Origin: Nitrospirae bacterium JdFR-85
GTDB taxonomy: Bacteria; Nitrospirota; Thermodesulfovibrionia; Thermodesulfovibrionales; JdFR-85
Direction: 5' to 3'
NCBI GenBank assembly: GCA_002011745.1
Contig: MTOU01000011.1
Span: 1 to 62,455, forward strand
Length of the DNA: 62,455 nt
The notes under the pieces were generated by a model that made no database searches, had not been told where the DNA came from, and worked only from the letters and a program-made list of their open reading frames with translations. Both the position numbers and the translations under genes were made by a program. Positions 17,601 to 27,417 of this stretch are shown piece after piece. Within the stretch, counting starts at the first letter, position 1, and every line of letters begins with the position of its first letter.

Positions 17601-20600
17601 CAGTGGGTAGAAACGAAGACCTCAAAAAGAAGGGATTGCGACACAGAGTATGGGTAGAGGTTCCCATCGCTGGAACCTTGTAGAAACGAAGACCTCAAAA
17701 AGAAGGGATTGCGACAGGTCTTGATGACGAAAATAAAGGTGAACAGAGCAAGTAGAAACGAAGACCTCAAAAAGAAGGGATTGCGACATCCTACACACTC
17801 AGGGATGGTTGAGGGACTGGCTTGTAGAAACGAAGACCTCAAAAAGAAGGGATTGCGACCCCCTGCGTCCTTCACTGTTTCACAACAGGAAAGGGTAGAA
17901 ACGAAGACCTCAAAAAGAAGGGATTGCGACCTAAGCCCTTGATTACTGAGTGTGCCAATCCTACACACGTAGAAACGAAGACCTCAAAAAGAAGGGATTG
18001 CGACCATCCTGATCGGGTTACCGCCCGATTCGGTAGTTGTGTAGAAACGAAGACCTCAAAAAGAAGGGATTGCGACTTACCGCCCGATTCGGTGTTGCCT
18101 CTGTTTTGTGAGAGTAGAAACGAAGACCTCAAAAAGAAGGGATTGCGACTCCCTTCACTGCATACGCAGTCCTTCAGGATGACTTTGTAGAAACGAAGAC
18201 CTCAAAAAGAAGGGATTGCGACAGTGTGCCAACCCTCACACACTCAGGGATGGTTGAGGGAGTAGAAACGAAGACCTCAAAAAGAAGGGATTGCGACTAC
18301 CCTTGCAGAGTATGGGTAGAGGTTCCCATCCCTGGTAGAAACGAAGACCTCAAAAAGAAGGGATTGCGACGTCTCCATCTTCAATCTTCACAAGTAGACC
18401 ATCGTAGAAACGAAGACCTCAAAAAGAAGGGATTGCGACAGAGGGTGTCAAAACCCTCTCCGTCCTTTTCCCTACAAGTAGAAACGAAGACCTCAAAAAG
18501 AAGGGATTGCGACGTCTGAATTGTGGTTAATACTGGATACTCTTTAATCAGTAGAAACGAAGACCTCAAAAAGAAGGGATTGCGACCTTTTCCCTACAAA
18601 ATATATATTTCGTGGGATGGTAGAAACGAAGACCTCAAAAAGAAGGGATTGCGACCGTCAAAGACGGTTACTTTTGAATGCCTATGCTTGTAGAAACGAA
18701 GACCTCAAAAAGAAGGGATTGCGACAACATGATCTAATACAGTTATAAAACCTCTGCACTGGTAGAAACGAAGACCTCAAAAAGAAGGGATTGCGACTCC
18801 TCTTTGCCTCCTTTTTATGAAATTTAAAAAGCCGTAGAAACGAAGACCTCAAAAAGAAGGGATTGCGACAGAGAAACCGCCGCCCCCATCATTGCACCGA
18901 TGAGGTAGAAACGAAGACCTCAAAAAGAAGGGATTGCGACGGGATTAAATAAAGACAACATTAGTTGTCAAAGAACAACTTGTAGAAACGAAGACCTCAA
19001 AAAGAAGGGATTGCGACAACATGATCGCTATTTCTTCCACTCCTCTCCATTTTGTAGAAACGAAGACCTCAAAAAGAAGGGATTGCGACCCTGCGTCCTT
19101 CACTGTTTCACAACAGGAAAGGGTAGAAACGAAGACCTCAAAAAGAAGGGATTGCGACTAGTATAAGTCAGGATCCCTCTTCAACACCTTAGCAGTAGAA
19201 ACGAAGACCTCAAAAAGAAGGGATTGCGACCAGTGTCCCAAGAGAGGGTATTGAAACCCTCTGTGTCGGTAGAAACGAAGACCTCAAAAAGAAGGGATTG
19301 CGACGAGGGTATCGAAACCCTCTGCATCCTTTCCTCTACAAAGTAGAAACGAAGACCTCAAAAAGAAGGGATTGCGACTGAGCTACAGTATGAAAGTGTT
19401 CAGTTGAAATGGGTAGAAACGAAGACCTCAAAAAGAAGGGATTGCGACCCTCAGTGCCATAGTACTTTTGCCAGTAGACTTATCGTAGAAACGAAGACCT
19501 CAAAAAGAAGGGATTGCGACTTTTCTTAAAGTACTGAGAGTGTCAATCTTTTCCTTCTCGTAGAAACGAAGACCTCAAAAAGAAGGGATTGCGACACAGG
19601 ACAGGGCTCAAAGTCTTTTATACAGGTGACATAGGTAGAAACGAAGACCTCAAAAAGAAGGGATTGCGACCCTCAGAAATGCCGCCACCTTTTTCAGGGT
19701 GGTGGCAACAGTAGAAACGAAGACCTCAAAAAGAAGGGATTGCGACCATCTGTTGACCCCTTTCTTTGAATTATACTCGTCGTAGAAACGAAGACCTCAA
19801 AAAGAAGGGATTGCGACCTCGTAACGGTAGGTTCTCGTTTCTGAGGGATAGGGTAGAAACGAAGACCTCAAAAAGAAGGGATTGCGACTGTCCCTTTAAG
19901 CACTTTTTGTAAAAATTTTCGTATAGTAGAAACGAAGACCTCAAAAAGAAGGGATTGCGACTTTGCCCCCTTTCTTTGGATTATACTTGTCTTGACTATG
20001 TAGAAACGAAGACCTCAAAAAGAAGGGATTGCGACCGAGATCGGCAGGTTCAAGGTGAGCAGGAATTTCAGCGTAGAAACGAAGACCTCAAAAAGAAGGG
20101 ATTGCGACAAGGCTAAATCTTTAAGAGATACTCTTTTATTAGGTAGAAACGAAGACCTCAAAAAGAAGGGATTGCGACCTTTCTTTGTCTTTTGTAATCT
20201 TTTAGCTAATTCGTAGAAACGAAGACCTCAAAAAGAAGGGATTGCGACGGTCCCCTACTCCTCAATCTCCTCATCCTCTTCTGGTAGAAACGAAGACCTC
20301 AAAAAGAAGGGATTGCGACTAATATTTTTTGGTGCTTTTTCTGTTTTTTCTTGTGTAGAAACGAAGACCTCAAAAAGAAGGGATTGCGACCCACTGGCCT
20401 AGGCTTGCTCACTGCTCTCAGGTTTGCCAGTAGAAACGAAGACCTCAAAAAGAAGGGATTGCGACCCGTCAGCCTCCCTACATCTTGGTACGGTAAACCA
20501 CACGTAGAAACGAAGACCTCAAAAAGAAGGGATTGCGACCCTCAGAAATGCCGCCACCTTTTTCAGGGTGGTGGGTAGAAACGAAGACCTCAAAAAGAAG

Positions 20601-22161
20601 GGATTGCGACTATCGAGAGCTTTCTTCCTTTCCATCTCCACCTCCAAAAGTAGAAACGAAGACCTCAAAAAGAAGGGATTGCGACTTTCCTCCGTACTAT
20701 AGATACTTTGAGTATCATTACAGTAGAAACGAAGACCTCAAAAAGAAGGGATTGCGACACTCATCATCATCTTCTTCTTCTGTAGATGGAGTCTCGTAGA
20801 AACGAAGACCTCAAAAAGAAGGGATTGCGACCCAGGAAAACCATAATCCCTTGTCAATTCTTTGATATAAGTAGAAACGAAGACCTCAAAAAGAAGGGAT
20901 TGCGACGAGGTTAGTCAAAGGGTTACTTTTGAATGCCTATACTTAGGTAGAAACGAAGACCTCAAAAAGAAGGGATTGCGACGGTCAATGAGCTGAATCT
21001 GTTTATTTGCTTCTTCTTGTAGAAACGAAGACCTCAAAAAGAAGGGATTGCGACCGTCAGGCAGAGCCTGTTACCTGACGGCCTATGTCTTAGTAGAAAC
21101 GAAGACCTCAAAAAGAAGGGATTGCGACGACTTGTCTGAAGTCTGGATTGTTTCCAATACCTTATGGTAGAAACGAAGACCTCAAAAAGAAGGGATTGCG
21201 ACCCTCACTGTGTGATTTACCCGTCAAAGACGGGACTTGTAGAAACGAAGACCTCAAAAAGAAGGGATTGCGACATTTCATCGTTATAGAGTGTGTACTT
21301 CCTACCTTTATAGTAGAAACGAAGACCTCAAAAAGAAGGGATTGCGACCCAACTCACAGGCTGCCAGGTATTATACCCAGCAGCGTAGAAACGAAGACCT
21401 CAAAAAGAAGGGATTGCGACCCAGCATCTGCAAAGATAAACCTACTGGGATACCCTTCGGTAGAAACGAAGACCTCAAAAAGAAGGGATTGCGACTGTTG
21501 TTATACAACAAAAATTTATACATTTCTTCCCAGTAGAAACGAAGACCTCAAAAAGAAGGGATTGCGACTCTCTCACAGACCTGAAGAGTCTGTGAGATTA
21601 CCTTGAGTAGAAACGAAGACCTCAAAAAGAAGGGATTGCGACGAGGGATGGAAGGAATGTATTGAATAGAAGTAGGAGACGTAGAAACGAAGACCTCAAA
21701 AAGAAGGGATTGCGACTCTTGAATAGTGCCATGACATCCTCCCTGTCTCCCTCCCTGTAGAAACGAAGACCTCAAAAAGAAGGGATTGCGACAAAGGTCA
21801 TGCTCGAAGTGATAGCCAGAAGGACAATATGAGTAGAAACGAAGACCTCAAAAAGAAGGGATTGCGACCCTATCCTTATACCTGATTGTCATGTATGGCA
21901 TAGTGTAGAAACGAAGACCTCAAAAAGAAGGGATTGCGACAAAGGTCATGCTCGAAGTGATAGCCAGAAGGACAATATGAGTAGAAACGAAGACCTCAAA
22001 AAGAAGGGATTGCGACATACAAAGATAAATGTAATTAAGGCAATTAGGGGCTCAAGTAGAAACGAAGACCTCAAAAAGAAGGGATTGCGACTTTGTTTAC
22101 TTTGCTCATTTGCTATATCTACAAGGTAGAAACGAAGACCTCAAAAAGAAGGGATTGCGAC
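14692..22161 (+). CRISPR. CRISPR array, 103 repeats and 102 spacers
   Basis: A 36-bp repeat beginning GTAGAAACGAAGACC and ending AAGGGATTGCGAC recurs with 67-79 bp spacing; I counted 103 starts from 14692 to 22126. No copy with a base change was noticed, including the last. Spacers are about 31-43 bp. The repeat's ATTGCGAC 3' end, resembling the common ATTGAAAC tag, and the leader promoter both indicate plus-strand transcription, the same direction as all cas genes. Spacers 98 (21793-21832) and 100 (21941-21980) are identical; others are truncated or variant versions of each other, and many are hairpins. It serves the type III-A complex encoded downstream. Confidence 0.98.
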
Positions 22162-22242
22162 TTTATTGGCCTCATCTGATCCCTCGGAAACATTTCCGAA
22201 ATATTTCTTTTTGTTATCCCTGAAGGATACCTCTGCTATAAT
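22162..22242 (+). promoter_or_regulatory. End of array, tandem 11-bp repeats and promoter before cas10
   Basis: After the last repeat, CGGAAACATTT (22185-22195) and CCGAAATATTT (22196-22206) stand head-to-tail, followed by CTTTTTGTT and a perfect TATAAT at 22237-22242. The same order (two 11-mers, CTT-TTGTT, about 20 bp, -10) occurs at 12074-12132. CGGAAA-CA-TTTCCG is also a short hairpin followed by a T-rich run, so the site could terminate the array transcript as well. Transcription would start near 22250, leaving a 280-nt leader before cas10. Confidence 0.55.
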
Positions 22243-22337
22243 TAATCCAGTAGGTGACTTCAAGGGAAGAAAATGAATTATTTTATTGATTTTTATAAGG
22301 CTATCCTGATATGATACCTCAGCACTGGAGGGATAGG

Positions 22338-22460
22338 ATGCAGAGCAAGAAAGCGATTAGAGCGAGGGTCAGGATAAACTCAGCAATCATAAAGTCACTG
22401 CATCCAGCAGAACCTAAAACTGCCAACCTTTCTCACCAGGAGGCTCCAGTTGCCCATTGA
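22338..22460 (+). pseudogene. Short ORF/gene remnant in the cas10 leader
   Basis: ATG 22338, preceded by a GGAGGG-like sequence, opens a 40-codon frame (KKAIRARVRINSAIIKSLHPAE) ending at TGA 22458-22460. Another frame downstream reads LTRRLQLPIETVQKITLADLMQKECKVVG to a TGA at about 22521. The pieces look like one small protein interrupted by a frameshift. The first part vaguely resembles Pcc1-type KEOPS subunits, but this is not secure. Nothing else was recognised between 22243 and 22530. Confidence 0.3.
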
Positions 22461-22530
22461 AACAGTCCAGAAGATAACTCTTGCCGATTTGATGCAAAAG
22501 GAATGCAAGGTTGTAGGGTGAGGTTAAAAT

Positions 22531-24978
22531 ATGGATAAGGAGTTTATTCCATTTGTGAAAGGTGCTCTACTCCACGATATCGGAAAAGTGATTCAGAGAG
22601 CCTCTGACCATCCCGCTTATAAAAAACATACTGAATGGGGCTATGATTGGCTCATAGAAAAGGGCTTTGACGAAAATATTGCACTGGCTTCATTGTGTCA
22701 TCACTACCATCCTGATTATACCTATAAAAGTAATGCTGCTCTTATTTGGTATCAGGCAGATAATCTGGCATCAGGTGAGAGAAAAGAGATTGAAGACGAA
22801 GAATTTGAAGAATCAGAATGGCATAGAGATGTTCTGCTTGCATCACCTTTTAGTAGGATAAGGAATCCTCTAAATATAGATGAGATTCCTGAACTTACAT
22901 ATCTACCTCTAATAAAAAATCTTGAAAGTGTAGAAGTAACTTTAAAAGACGAAACAGAAGCCCCTGCTGGAACAGAAGAATATAAAAAACTTTTGAGTGA
23001 TTTTGAGAAGGACTTAGAAGTTGGCAGAAAATATGGGTATCCATTTAATCTCCTTCTCATGCTCTTTGAGAAACACTTCTCAAATGTCCCGTCAATCACT
23101 TCTAAGTATTATTCAAAAGTTACCAGACAAGAAATAAAATCCAAACACCCTGACATTTCCCTTTTTGACCACTCTAAATTGACTGCTGCCATAGCGGGCT
23201 GTATGTATCGCTACTATAGAGAAACCTATCCTGATAGATGGAACACTGAAATGCTTGTAGATGAAATAAAGAATGTACCTGACGACCATAAACCATATCT
23301 TCTCATCGGTGGAGACATTTCAGGCATACAGAAATTTATCTTCACCATAACTTCTAAAGGTGCACTGAAGTCTCTTAAAGGAAGGTCCTTCTTCCTTGAA
23401 CTCCTGACAGAACATTGTGTATCAGAATTGATTGAAAAACTCAACCTAACAAGATGCAATCTGATCTTTTCAGGTGGTGGACATTTTTATATACTTGGCT
23501 ACAATACACACTCAGCAGTAAAGGTTATAAATGAGTTACGAGATAGAATAAACGATCTCCTCTTTAAAGAATTTGAAGGAGCCTTACAGGTCCACATTGA
23601 TTACGAACCATTTCATCCAGACTTATTTTCTAAAAAAGGAACAGAGTTGTCAGAATTGTGGAATGTACTTTCTGAGAAACTTGAGAAGAGGAAAAAGAAA
23701 AAGTGGCTTTTAAGGCTTGAAAAGTATCTAATACCGCAGATGCCCTATGAAGACAAAGATGAAGAGAAAAGTTGCCTGACCCGTTCTTGTGAGATATGCT
23801 TTAGAGAAGATAAACCTCTTGTAGATTTAATAGAAGAAGAGGAGATTAAAGTTTGCGAATCATGCCGAAGTCAGTATTTACTTGGTAGTATGCTCGTAAG
23901 AATCTCTAAAAAACACCAGCCAGTGATATACAAATTCAAAGAAAAACCTCAAATGGATTCTATTAAAATAGCAAACCATTATTACACAATCCTGAATGAC
24001 TGGGATGAAAACCTGGGAAAAACTGCTTTATCTGTTTACAGAGTCAATGACTTTCGTCCAGAGGCTTATGAGCATTCTAATGCTATTTTTTTACCCTTTG
24101 GAATATATCAACACGATGAAATGCAAGAACTTTCTGATGTAAAAGATGAGTTTGGCATATCAAGGCTGGCCGTTTTGAGAATGGATGTTGACAATCTTGG
24201 AAAGATATTCTCTGAGGCTGTCCATCCAGAGGACAGAACCTTCTCCCGTATGGCTTCAATCTCAAGGAGGCTGAACGAGTTTTTTAAATATTACCTTAAC
24301 CACATCGTTGAAGGCAGGGTAATAGAGGATGCCATAGATGTGGCTGGAAGAGGTGTCAAAGACAAAAGAAGAAAGCTCTCAGTAGTGTATTCAGGTGGAG
24401 ATGACCTTTTTATCATAGGACACTGGCTTGATGTTACAGAGGCAGCGATTGATATTAATAGATACTTCAGAAAATACACGGGTAATCCATTTATAAGCAT
24501 CTCTGGTGGAATTGCGATAAACCACCCTAAATACCCTGTTTATCAATACGCCCGCGATGCAGAAAGAGCAGAAACTATAGCAAAGGAAAATAGAAAGAAT
24601 GGTGCTAAAAATGCCATAACGCTTTTTGGAGGTAAGGACTTTAAATGGTACGAGATTAATGAAGTATTAGAAAGAGTTGACCTTTTCCTGAGGTTCCTCA
24701 GAAAAGATACTGATCACATAGAGGTTGATCCTGAAAAACTTCCAAAGACATTTTTTTACAGGTTACTGTCTCTTGCAAGAAGGTTCAACGAAGAAGGAGT
24801 ACTCATTCTGCCCAAAGCAGCCTATCTTATCTCTCGGGCAAATTTTAAGAATGCAATGCCAGATGAGATTCTTAAAATAAAGGAGGTCGTCATGACCAGT
24901 AGCAAAGAACAATGGAAAATCACAGAAACTGCCACATTGTGGACATTAATGATGATGAGAAGAGGAGGTGAGGAATGA
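22531..24978 (+). CDS. cas10: Type III-A CRISPR polymerase/nuclease Cas10 (Csm1)
   Basis: 815 residues. An N-terminal HD nuclease motif (LLHDIGKV, H15-D16) is followed by a first palm domain (GGDISGIQKF near residue 260), a zinc-binding region (CLTRSCEICF ... CESC) and the second palm with GGDD at residues 622-625, the catalytic site for cyclic oligoadenylate synthesis. Both DNase and signalling activities should therefore be present. It is the large subunit of the Csm complex. Its stop overlaps csm2 (ATGA). The signal it makes would be read by the CARF proteins at 9952 and 28568. Confidence 0.95.
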   Translation: MDKEFIPFVKGALLHDIGKVIQRASDHPAYKKHTEWGYDWLIEKGFDENIALASLCHHYHPDYTYKSNAALIWYQADNLASGERKEIEDEEFEESEWHRDVLLASPFSRIRNPLNIDEIPELTYLPLIKNLESVEVTLKDETEAPAGTEEYKKLLSDFEKDLEVGRKYGYPFNLLLMLFEKHFSNVPSITSKYYSKVTRQEIKSKHPDISLFDHSKLTAAIAGCMYRYYRETYPDRWNTEMLVDEIKNVPDDHKPYLLIGGDISGIQKFIFTITSKGALKSLKGRSFFLELLTEHCVSELIEKLNLTRCNLIFSGGGHFYILGYNTHSAVKVINELRDRINDLLFKEFEGALQVHIDYEPFHPDLFSKKGTELSELWNVLSEKLEKRKKKKWLLRLEKYLIPQMPYEDKDEEKSCLTRSCEICFREDKPLVDLIEEEEIKVCESCRSQYLLGSMLVRISKKHQPVIYKFKEKPQMDSIKIANHYYTILNDWDENLGKTALSVYRVNDFRPEAYEHSNAIFLPFGIYQHDEMQELSDVKDEFGISRLAVLRMDVDNLGKIFSEAVHPEDRTFSRMASISRRLNEFFKYYLNHIVEGRVIEDAIDVAGRGVKDKRRKLSVVYSGGDDLFIIGHWLDVTEAAIDINRYFRKYTGNPFISISGGIAINHPKYPVYQYARDAERAETIAKENRKNGAKNAITLFGGKDFKWYEINEVLERVDLFLRFLRKDTDHIEVDPEKLPKTFFYRLLSLARRFNEEGVLILPKAAYLISRANFKNAMPDEILKIKEVVMTSSKEQWKITETATLWTLMMMRRGGEE

Positions 24979-25607
24979 GTAAAGAGCGGACAATAGATGA
25001 TGCGATCACATTAGCTAAAAAATACAATGTAGCTCTGCAAGCAGTAAAAAAGGAAAAAAACGAATATAAATGGAATAAGTTAGAAGAAGCAGAGTATGAT
25101 TTTCGAGTGAAACTTACAGAAGAAGATAAAAATAATTTAAAAAAGGACAGAAAAGAGTTAATTAACGAATTAAACAAAGAGCAACTTCATCTGATAGTAG
25201 CCAGAAATATTCAAAATATTTTTATTTTTGAAAATAAAAAGAATGATGGTGCAACGAAAACTGCTCCTACTAAAGAATCTGCAGAAATGCTAAACAAATT
25301 TTCAGAATTAATTGGGCTTTTGTCTAAAGCTAATGGTATTAGTACTTCACAAATACGAAAGTTTTTAGATGCACTACGAAAGATAAAAACATCTATAAGC
25401 AAAGATGAATTTAATCCTTCAGAAGTTCTATTACTACAAGTTAAAGTAGCTTATACTGCAGGCAGAAACAGAAATTTAAATTTCTTTTACGATGTTATGA
25501 AGCCTGCAATAGAGTATGGAAGTAGGGATAAATTTCATTTTGAACAACTATTGCGATTTGTTGAAGCCATAGTAGCTTACCATAGATTCTACAAAGGCGA
25601 AAATTAA
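24975..25607 (+). CDS. csm2: Csm2, small subunit of the type III-A effector, with N-terminal extension
   Basis: 210 residues. The C-terminal 110 residues have the typical all-helical Csm2 pattern: ISTSQIRKFLDALRKIK, LLQVKVAYTAGRN and LLRFVEAIVAYHRFY. Csm2 lines the target-strand groove of the Csm complex. Usual members are about 120-150 residues, so the first 80 or so residues (highly charged, Lys/Glu-rich) are extra. ATGA overlap with cas10; it ends at 25607, adjoining csm3. Confidence 0.85.
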   Translation: MSKERTIDDAITLAKKYNVALQAVKKEKNEYKWNKLEEAEYDFRVKLTEEDKNNLKKDRKELINELNKEQLHLIVARNIQNIFIFENKKNDGATKTAPTKESAEMLNKFSELIGLLSKANGISTSQIRKFLDALRKIKTSISKDEFNPSEVLLLQVKVAYTAGRNRNLNFFYDVMKPAIEYGSRDKFHFEQLLRFVEAIVAYHRFYKGEN

Positions 25608-25621
25608 TGAAGGAGGCAAAA

Positions 25622-26425
25622 ATGGAAAAGCCAATTTTAGGAAAGATAATTATGATGGGGACAATTGAGTGTCTTACAGGGCTTCACATTGGTGCCTCAA
25701 AAGAAAATATGGAGATAGGGGCAATTGATGCACCCGTTGTGCGTGACCCTGTAACAAGGGAGCCGTATATTCCGGGAAGCTCACTGAAAGGTAAAATGAG
25801 GGCACTTTTGGAGAAGGCTTTGAGTTCAAATAACACTAACATTGCTAATAACAAGCGAAATATTGGCACAAGAAATAATCCAATTTTTATTCATGTCTGT
25901 GATGACTATAATTTAGCTTTATCATGCCAACTTTGTAGAATTTTTGGTTCATCAGGAAAAGAAGGTGGGAAAAATTTTCCTGCTCGCCTGATTGTTAGAG
26001 ACTCTTACTTAGAAGACGAAAGCTTAAAGAAACTCTCAGAAATTGACACAGGTCTTCAATATACAGAATGGAAATTTGAAAATGCTATTGATAGAGTTAC
26101 CTCTGCTGCCAATCCCCGCCAGATTGAAAGGGTACCAAAGGGTGCTGAGTTTAGATTTGAGATGATCTATAATGTTGAAGACAGAAAGCAGATTGAAGAG
26201 GATCTAAAAAACCTCAATCTTGCCATTGAACTTCTAAAACTTGACTCTCTTGGAGGTCATGGCTCAAGAGGTTATGGAAAGGTTGATGTAAAGTTTGATT
26301 GCGTCAAGGCTATGACCGTTGAGCACATAAAAGGTGACTCACCTGATGGAATTAAAGAGGTTAAATCTCTTGAACAGATTAATGAAATTATTAATTTATT
26401 CAAGAATGGCTCAGAGGAAAAGTAA
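25622..26425 (+). CDS. csm3: Csm3, backbone RAMP and target-RNA nuclease
   Basis: 267 residues from ATG 25622, with AGGAGG at 25611-25616. Csm3 forms the helical backbone and cuts target RNA every 6 nt. The catalytic Asp lies in MEIGAIDAPVVRDP, followed by YIPGSSLKGKMRALLE; a cysteine-rich CxxCRIFGSSG segment and the glycine-rich LGGHGSRGYGKV are intact. It therefore should be an active RNase. Confidence 0.93.
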   Translation: MEKPILGKIIMMGTIECLTGLHIGASKENMEIGAIDAPVVRDPVTREPYIPGSSLKGKMRALLEKALSSNNTNIANNKRNIGTRNNPIFIHVCDDYNLALSCQLCRIFGSSGKEGGKNFPARLIVRDSYLEDESLKKLSEIDTGLQYTEWKFENAIDRVTSAANPRQIERVPKGAEFRFEMIYNVEDRKQIEEDLKNLNLAIELLKLDSLGGHGSRGYGKVDVKFDCVKAMTVEHIKGDSPDGIKEVKSLEQINEIINLFKNGSEEK

Positions 26426-26427
26426 AG

Positions 26428-27417
26428 ATGGAAATCTATCTCTTAAAATTAAAGTTTAATGGTCCAACTCACTTTGGTGAGACAGGAATTGACCTTGAGA
26501 ATGTCTCAGAAAGAGTGAGTTCTGATACTTTGTTTTCAGGTCTGGTTAATGCATACAGCACAGTCAGTAGCAGAAAAGAGGTCACGGACTTCCTTCAACA
26601 TTTTAAAGAAAAACCACCATTCTTTATAAGTTCACTTTTTATCTACATAGACGACATCTATTTTTTACCAAAACCTCTTTGGGACAACCACATTGATAAG
26701 GATTTTAAAAGAAGGTTTGGCAAAGAACTCAAAAGACTGAAATGGCTTGATCTATATGGATTCTCAAAATGGCTTCAGGGCGAACTAACAGAAGCAGATA
26801 TAGAAGGTATGATTGAAACCCAGAAAAAATACTATGAAGCTTTTAAGATAGACATAAGACCACGGGTGTCGCTTGATAGAACAACCCAGCAGAGTGCACT
26901 GTATCATGCTGGTTATGTGTACTTCAGCAAAGATGCAGGATTATATGGCCTTGTAGCATTTAAGGAAAGTGGGTTTATTAATGATTTTGAAAGATTGCTG
27001 AGAATCCTTGGCGAAGTAGGTCTTGGTGGTGAAAGAACCTATGGATGTGGCACTTACAAAGTAAAGACTTATGAACAAGTTTCAGGAACATTTGAGAAGA
27101 TATTGTTTGGCAAGTATTCAAATTATATTATTTTATCACTCTACCATCCCTCAGAGAGAGAAATGAAAGAATTAATCAACAATGTACTATCGTATGACTT
27201 AATCCGTAAAAGAGGCTGGATCACAAGCGGCAGAAATGCATTGCCGTACAAGAGAAAATATGCTGGGTTCTTTGTAGAGGGAAGTGTATTTAAAGAAAAA
27301 CCCTTAGGATGCCTTGTGGATGTAACCCCTGATGATAACAATTTACAGAAGGAAATAGGGCATCCTGTTCTTAGATATGGTTATGCTTTTAGTATTCCAG
27401 TAGAAGGAGCATTATAA
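26428..27417 (+). CDS. csm4: Csm4, crRNA-tag-binding RAMP of the Csm complex
   Basis: 329 residues. The N-terminal RAMP strand LKLKFNGPTHFGETGI, SSDTLFSGLVNAY and the later glycine-rich EVGLGGERTYGCGTYKV are typical. Csm4 contacts Cas10 and caps the crRNA 5' tag. It starts 2 bp after csm3 and its stop overlaps the csm5 ATG by one base (TAATG), so the genes are translationally coupled. Confidence 0.9.
   Translation: MEIYLLKLKFNGPTHFGETGIDLENVSERVSSDTLFSGLVNAYSTVSSRKEVTDFLQHFKEKPPFFISSLFIYIDDIYFLPKPLWDNHIDKDFKRRFGKELKRLKWLDLYGFSKWLQGELTEADIEGMIETQKKYYEAFKIDIRPRVSLDRTTQQSALYHAGYVYFSKDAGLYGLVAFKESGFINDFERLLRILGEVGLGGERTYGCGTYKVKTYEQVSGTFEKILFGKYSNYIILSLYHPSEREMKELINNVLSYDLIRKRGWITSGRNALPYKRKYAGFFVEGSVFKEKPLGCLVDVTPDDNNLQKEIGHPVLRYGYAFSIPVEGAL

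Noticed and set aside
14692-22161. Many 60-150-codon ORFs on both strands with repeated peptides such as RNEDLKKKGLR, VETKTSKRRDCD, SQSLLFEVFVST
   Set aside because: These are translations of the CRISPR repeat in different frames; spacers supply the variable parts. They are not repeat proteins.
14692-22161. Array transcribed from the cas10 side (minus strand)
   Set aside because: The AT-rich leader with a -35/-10 pair is on the cas2b side, and the repeat end ATTGCGAC resembles the common ATTGAAAC crRNA tag in plus orientation.
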